Below are positions 62,711 to 64,000 of a DNA stretch of 64,000 nt, one piece after another. This DNA comes from Sinorhizobium americanum (GTDB lineage: Bacteria > Pseudomonadota > Alphaproteobacteria > Rhizobiales > Rhizobiaceae). Position 1 is the stretch's first letter, and every line of letters begins with the position of its first letter. The stretch spans positions 345 to 64,344 of the forward strand of contig NZ_LNQC01000082.1 of the NCBI RefSeq assembly GCF_001651855.1, read 5' to 3'. A program made the position numbers and the translations under genes. The notes beneath the pieces were generated by a model. That model ran no database searches, was not told where the DNA came from, and saw nothing but the letters and a program-made list of their open reading frames with translations.

Positions 62711-63422
62711 AAACGTCCACAAGAGCTTTGGCGCTCTCGAAGTCCTCAAGGGCGTGTCGCTTTCGGTCGGGCGCGGCGAGGTCTTTGCGCTGATCGGCCG
62801 GTCCGGCTCGGGAAAGAGCACGCTGCTGCGCTGCATGAACGGGCTCGAAAAGATCAATTCGGGCAGGATCGAGATTGCCGGCCACGCGCTCGGGGGCGAT
62901 GCAAAGGCGCTGCGCAAGCTGCGCACCGACGTCGGCATCGTCTTCCAGAGCTACAATCTCTTCCCGCACCTGACGGTCGGCGAAAACATCATGCTGGCGC
63001 CGCGGATCGTCAAGGACGTGGCGAAGCCGAAGGCCCGGGAGGTCGCCCGCGAGGTGCTGCAACTCGTCGGGCTCTCGGAAAAGTTCGATTCCTATCCGGA
63101 CCAGCTTTCCGGCGGCCAGCAGCAACGCGTCGCCATCGCCCGCTCGCTCGCCATGCGGCCGAAGGTGATGCTCTTCGACGAGGTAACCTCGGCGCTTGAC
63201 CCGGAACTCACCGAAGAGGTGCTGATGGTGATGGAACAGCTCGCCCGCGACGGCATGACGATGATCCTGGTGACCCACGAAATGGGCTTTGCCCGCCGGG
63301 TCGCCACCCAGACGATCTTCATGCACAAGGGCAAGATCTGGGAACGGGGACCGTCCGCCACTCTCTTCGCCGATCCGCAAACGCCGGAACTGCGTCAGTT
63401 CGTCAAATCCGACGTCAAGTGA
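62691..63422 (+). CDS. Polar amino-acid ABC transporter ATP-binding protein
   Basis: A 243-residue GlnQ/HisP-type ATPase. Walker A LIGRSGSGKSTLLRCMNGLE, Q-loop GIVFQSYNLFPHLTVGENIM, signature QLSGGQQQRVAIARSLAMRP, Walker B VMLFDEVTSALDPELTEEVL and the H-loop ILVTHEMGFARRV. AGGAGG lies six bases before the ATG, inside the permease 2 gene. Last gene of the operon. Confidence 0.95.
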   Translation: MPEVVVENVHKSFGALEVLKGVSLSVGRGEVFALIGRSGSGKSTLLRCMNGLEKINSGRIEIAGHALGGDAKALRKLRTDVGIVFQSYNLFPHLTVGENIMLAPRIVKDVAKPKAREVAREVLQLVGLSEKFDSYPDQLSGGQQQRVAIARSLAMRPKVMLFDEVTSALDPELTEEVLMVMEQLARDGMTMILVTHEMGFARRVATQTIFMHKGKIWERGPSATLFADPQTPELRQFVKSDVK

Positions 63423-63470
63423 CGGCTGACCCTTCGCAAGCGCGTACGGACACTTCTCGCGCGACCTGTG

Positions 63471-64000
63471 CTAGTCCGCCACGACGCTCCACGTGTCGTC
63501 CGGGTTGAAGCGGTCGATGAACGGCACGATCGCTTCGGTGCTGGCCCCGAGATCGCGCTCGTAGACGATGCCCTGCTGGTTGACGAGGAAGGTCTTGACG
63601 CCCGTCTCCGCATAGCGGACCGGCCAGACGATCAGCGCGAAGCCGGCGATCATGTTGTCGTTGATCACATAGTCGTACCGGCCGCCAGCGATGTTGTCGC
63701 CTTGTGATGTCAGGATGCGGTAGCGATAGCCGAAATAGCCCTCGCCGGCCTTGGCCTTCTCCAGCGCCGCCTCGCTGATCGCGTCGCCGACCGGGCTTGT
63801 CTCCTCGCCTTGCTCCGCGGGCCAGTAGAGGCCGTCGGTCTGACCCTCGGTGCTGATCAGCTTCTGGGCATATTCGAGCACGCCGTCCGCATCGCGGTCC
63901 CGGGAAGCATAATCCTTCTGGGCCTCGACATAGGCGCGCACCGTCTCGATCGTCTCGAGTTCGTTCTCGCCGACGCGGCGGTTGACGATCTCCTCCAGAC
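63471..64000 (-). CDS. DUF2950 family protein, N-terminus beyond the window
   Basis: The C-terminal 176 residues or so of a DUF2950 protein; the frame runs off the right edge. Visible parts: LETIETVRAYVEAQKDYASR, DRDADGVLEYAQKLISTEGQ, TDGLYWPAEQGEETSPVGDA, GYFGYRYRILTSQGDNIAGG and GFALIVWPVRYAETGVKTFL. DUF2950 proteins are secreted and usually stand next to a DUF3300 gene; that neighbour would lie outside this window. Function unknown. Confidence 0.85.
   Translation of the reverse strand, partial: LEEIVNRRVGENELETIETVRAYVEAQKDYASRDRDADGVLEYAQKLISTEGQTDGLYWPAEQGEETSPVGDAISEAALEKAKAGEGYFGYRYRILTSQGDNIAGGRYDYVINDNMIAGFALIVWPVRYAETGVKTFLVNQQGIVYERDLGASTEAIVPFIDRFNPDDTWSVVAD

Overview
The window looks like accessory DNA from a fast-growing rhizobium of the Sinorhizobium/Ensifer group, most likely a large secondary replicon such as a chromid or megaplasmid. 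It carries a galactoglucan (EPS II) gene cluster whose content and order match, from memory, the wga-wgc-wgg-wgd-wge (exp) cluster of S. meliloti pSymB. It also carries RirA-type iron boxes (TGA-N9-TCA), alphaproteobacterial general-stress promoters (GGAAC-N16-GTT), dispersed palindromic repeats and many decayed genes. The replicon assignment is inference.

Layout: 1-4.7 kb is a decayed accessory region. It has a three-gene operon with a ribbon-helix-helix protein, a peroxiredoxin-like gene, an adenylate cyclase with two frameshifts, a VapBC-like module whose toxin lacks its first catalytic Asp, and remnants of a COG2865 gene and an IS3 transposase. From 4.7 to 31.2 kb is the galactoglucan cluster. 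The wga operon on the minus strand holds dTDP-rhamnose genes, a GH16 glycanase, a pyruvyl transferase, a double glycosyltransferase interrupted by an amber codon, and wgaA. Then come wgcA, the MarR regulator wggR, the type I secretion pair wgdAB, and wgeA-H. A shared TTACTTCAA motif lies in front of all three transcription units.

From 31.3 to 38 kb is a patchwork of remnants (FadB-like, DMT permease, binding protein, LigD) with a hydroxyacid dehydrogenase, an exonuclease without a normal start codon, DNA polymerase IV and a second copy of the RHH gene. From 38 to 44.4 kb are stress-type small genes, a LysR regulator, an orphan betaine/choline-type binding protein and a nucleoside hydrolase.

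From 44.8 to 55.8 kb is a siderophore locus. A TonB receptor faces a seven-gene, translationally coupled operon: SerK/SbnI-like, SbnH-like decarboxylase, SbnA-like synthase, opine dehydrogenase, IucA/IucC synthetase, MFS exporter and ferri-siderophore binding protein. Both units have a perfect TGA-N9-TCA box. The enzyme set can be mapped step by step onto rhizobactin, the opine-like siderophore described from Rhizobium meliloti DM4 (lysine, ethylenediamine, a carboxyethyl group and malate). This is the most interesting hypothesis in the window.

From 56.2 to 59.1 kb is decay: a VapC tail relic, a repeat copy, a flavin monooxygenase with one frameshift, a (GA)16 tract and thermonuclease/ankyrin remnants. 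From 59.2 kb to the end are a LacI-family regulator, a divergent polar amino-acid ABC transporter operon with tandem LacI-type operators between them, and a truncated DUF2950 gene at the right edge. Many lesions are single-base changes, so read-level checking matters before any of them is treated as biology.
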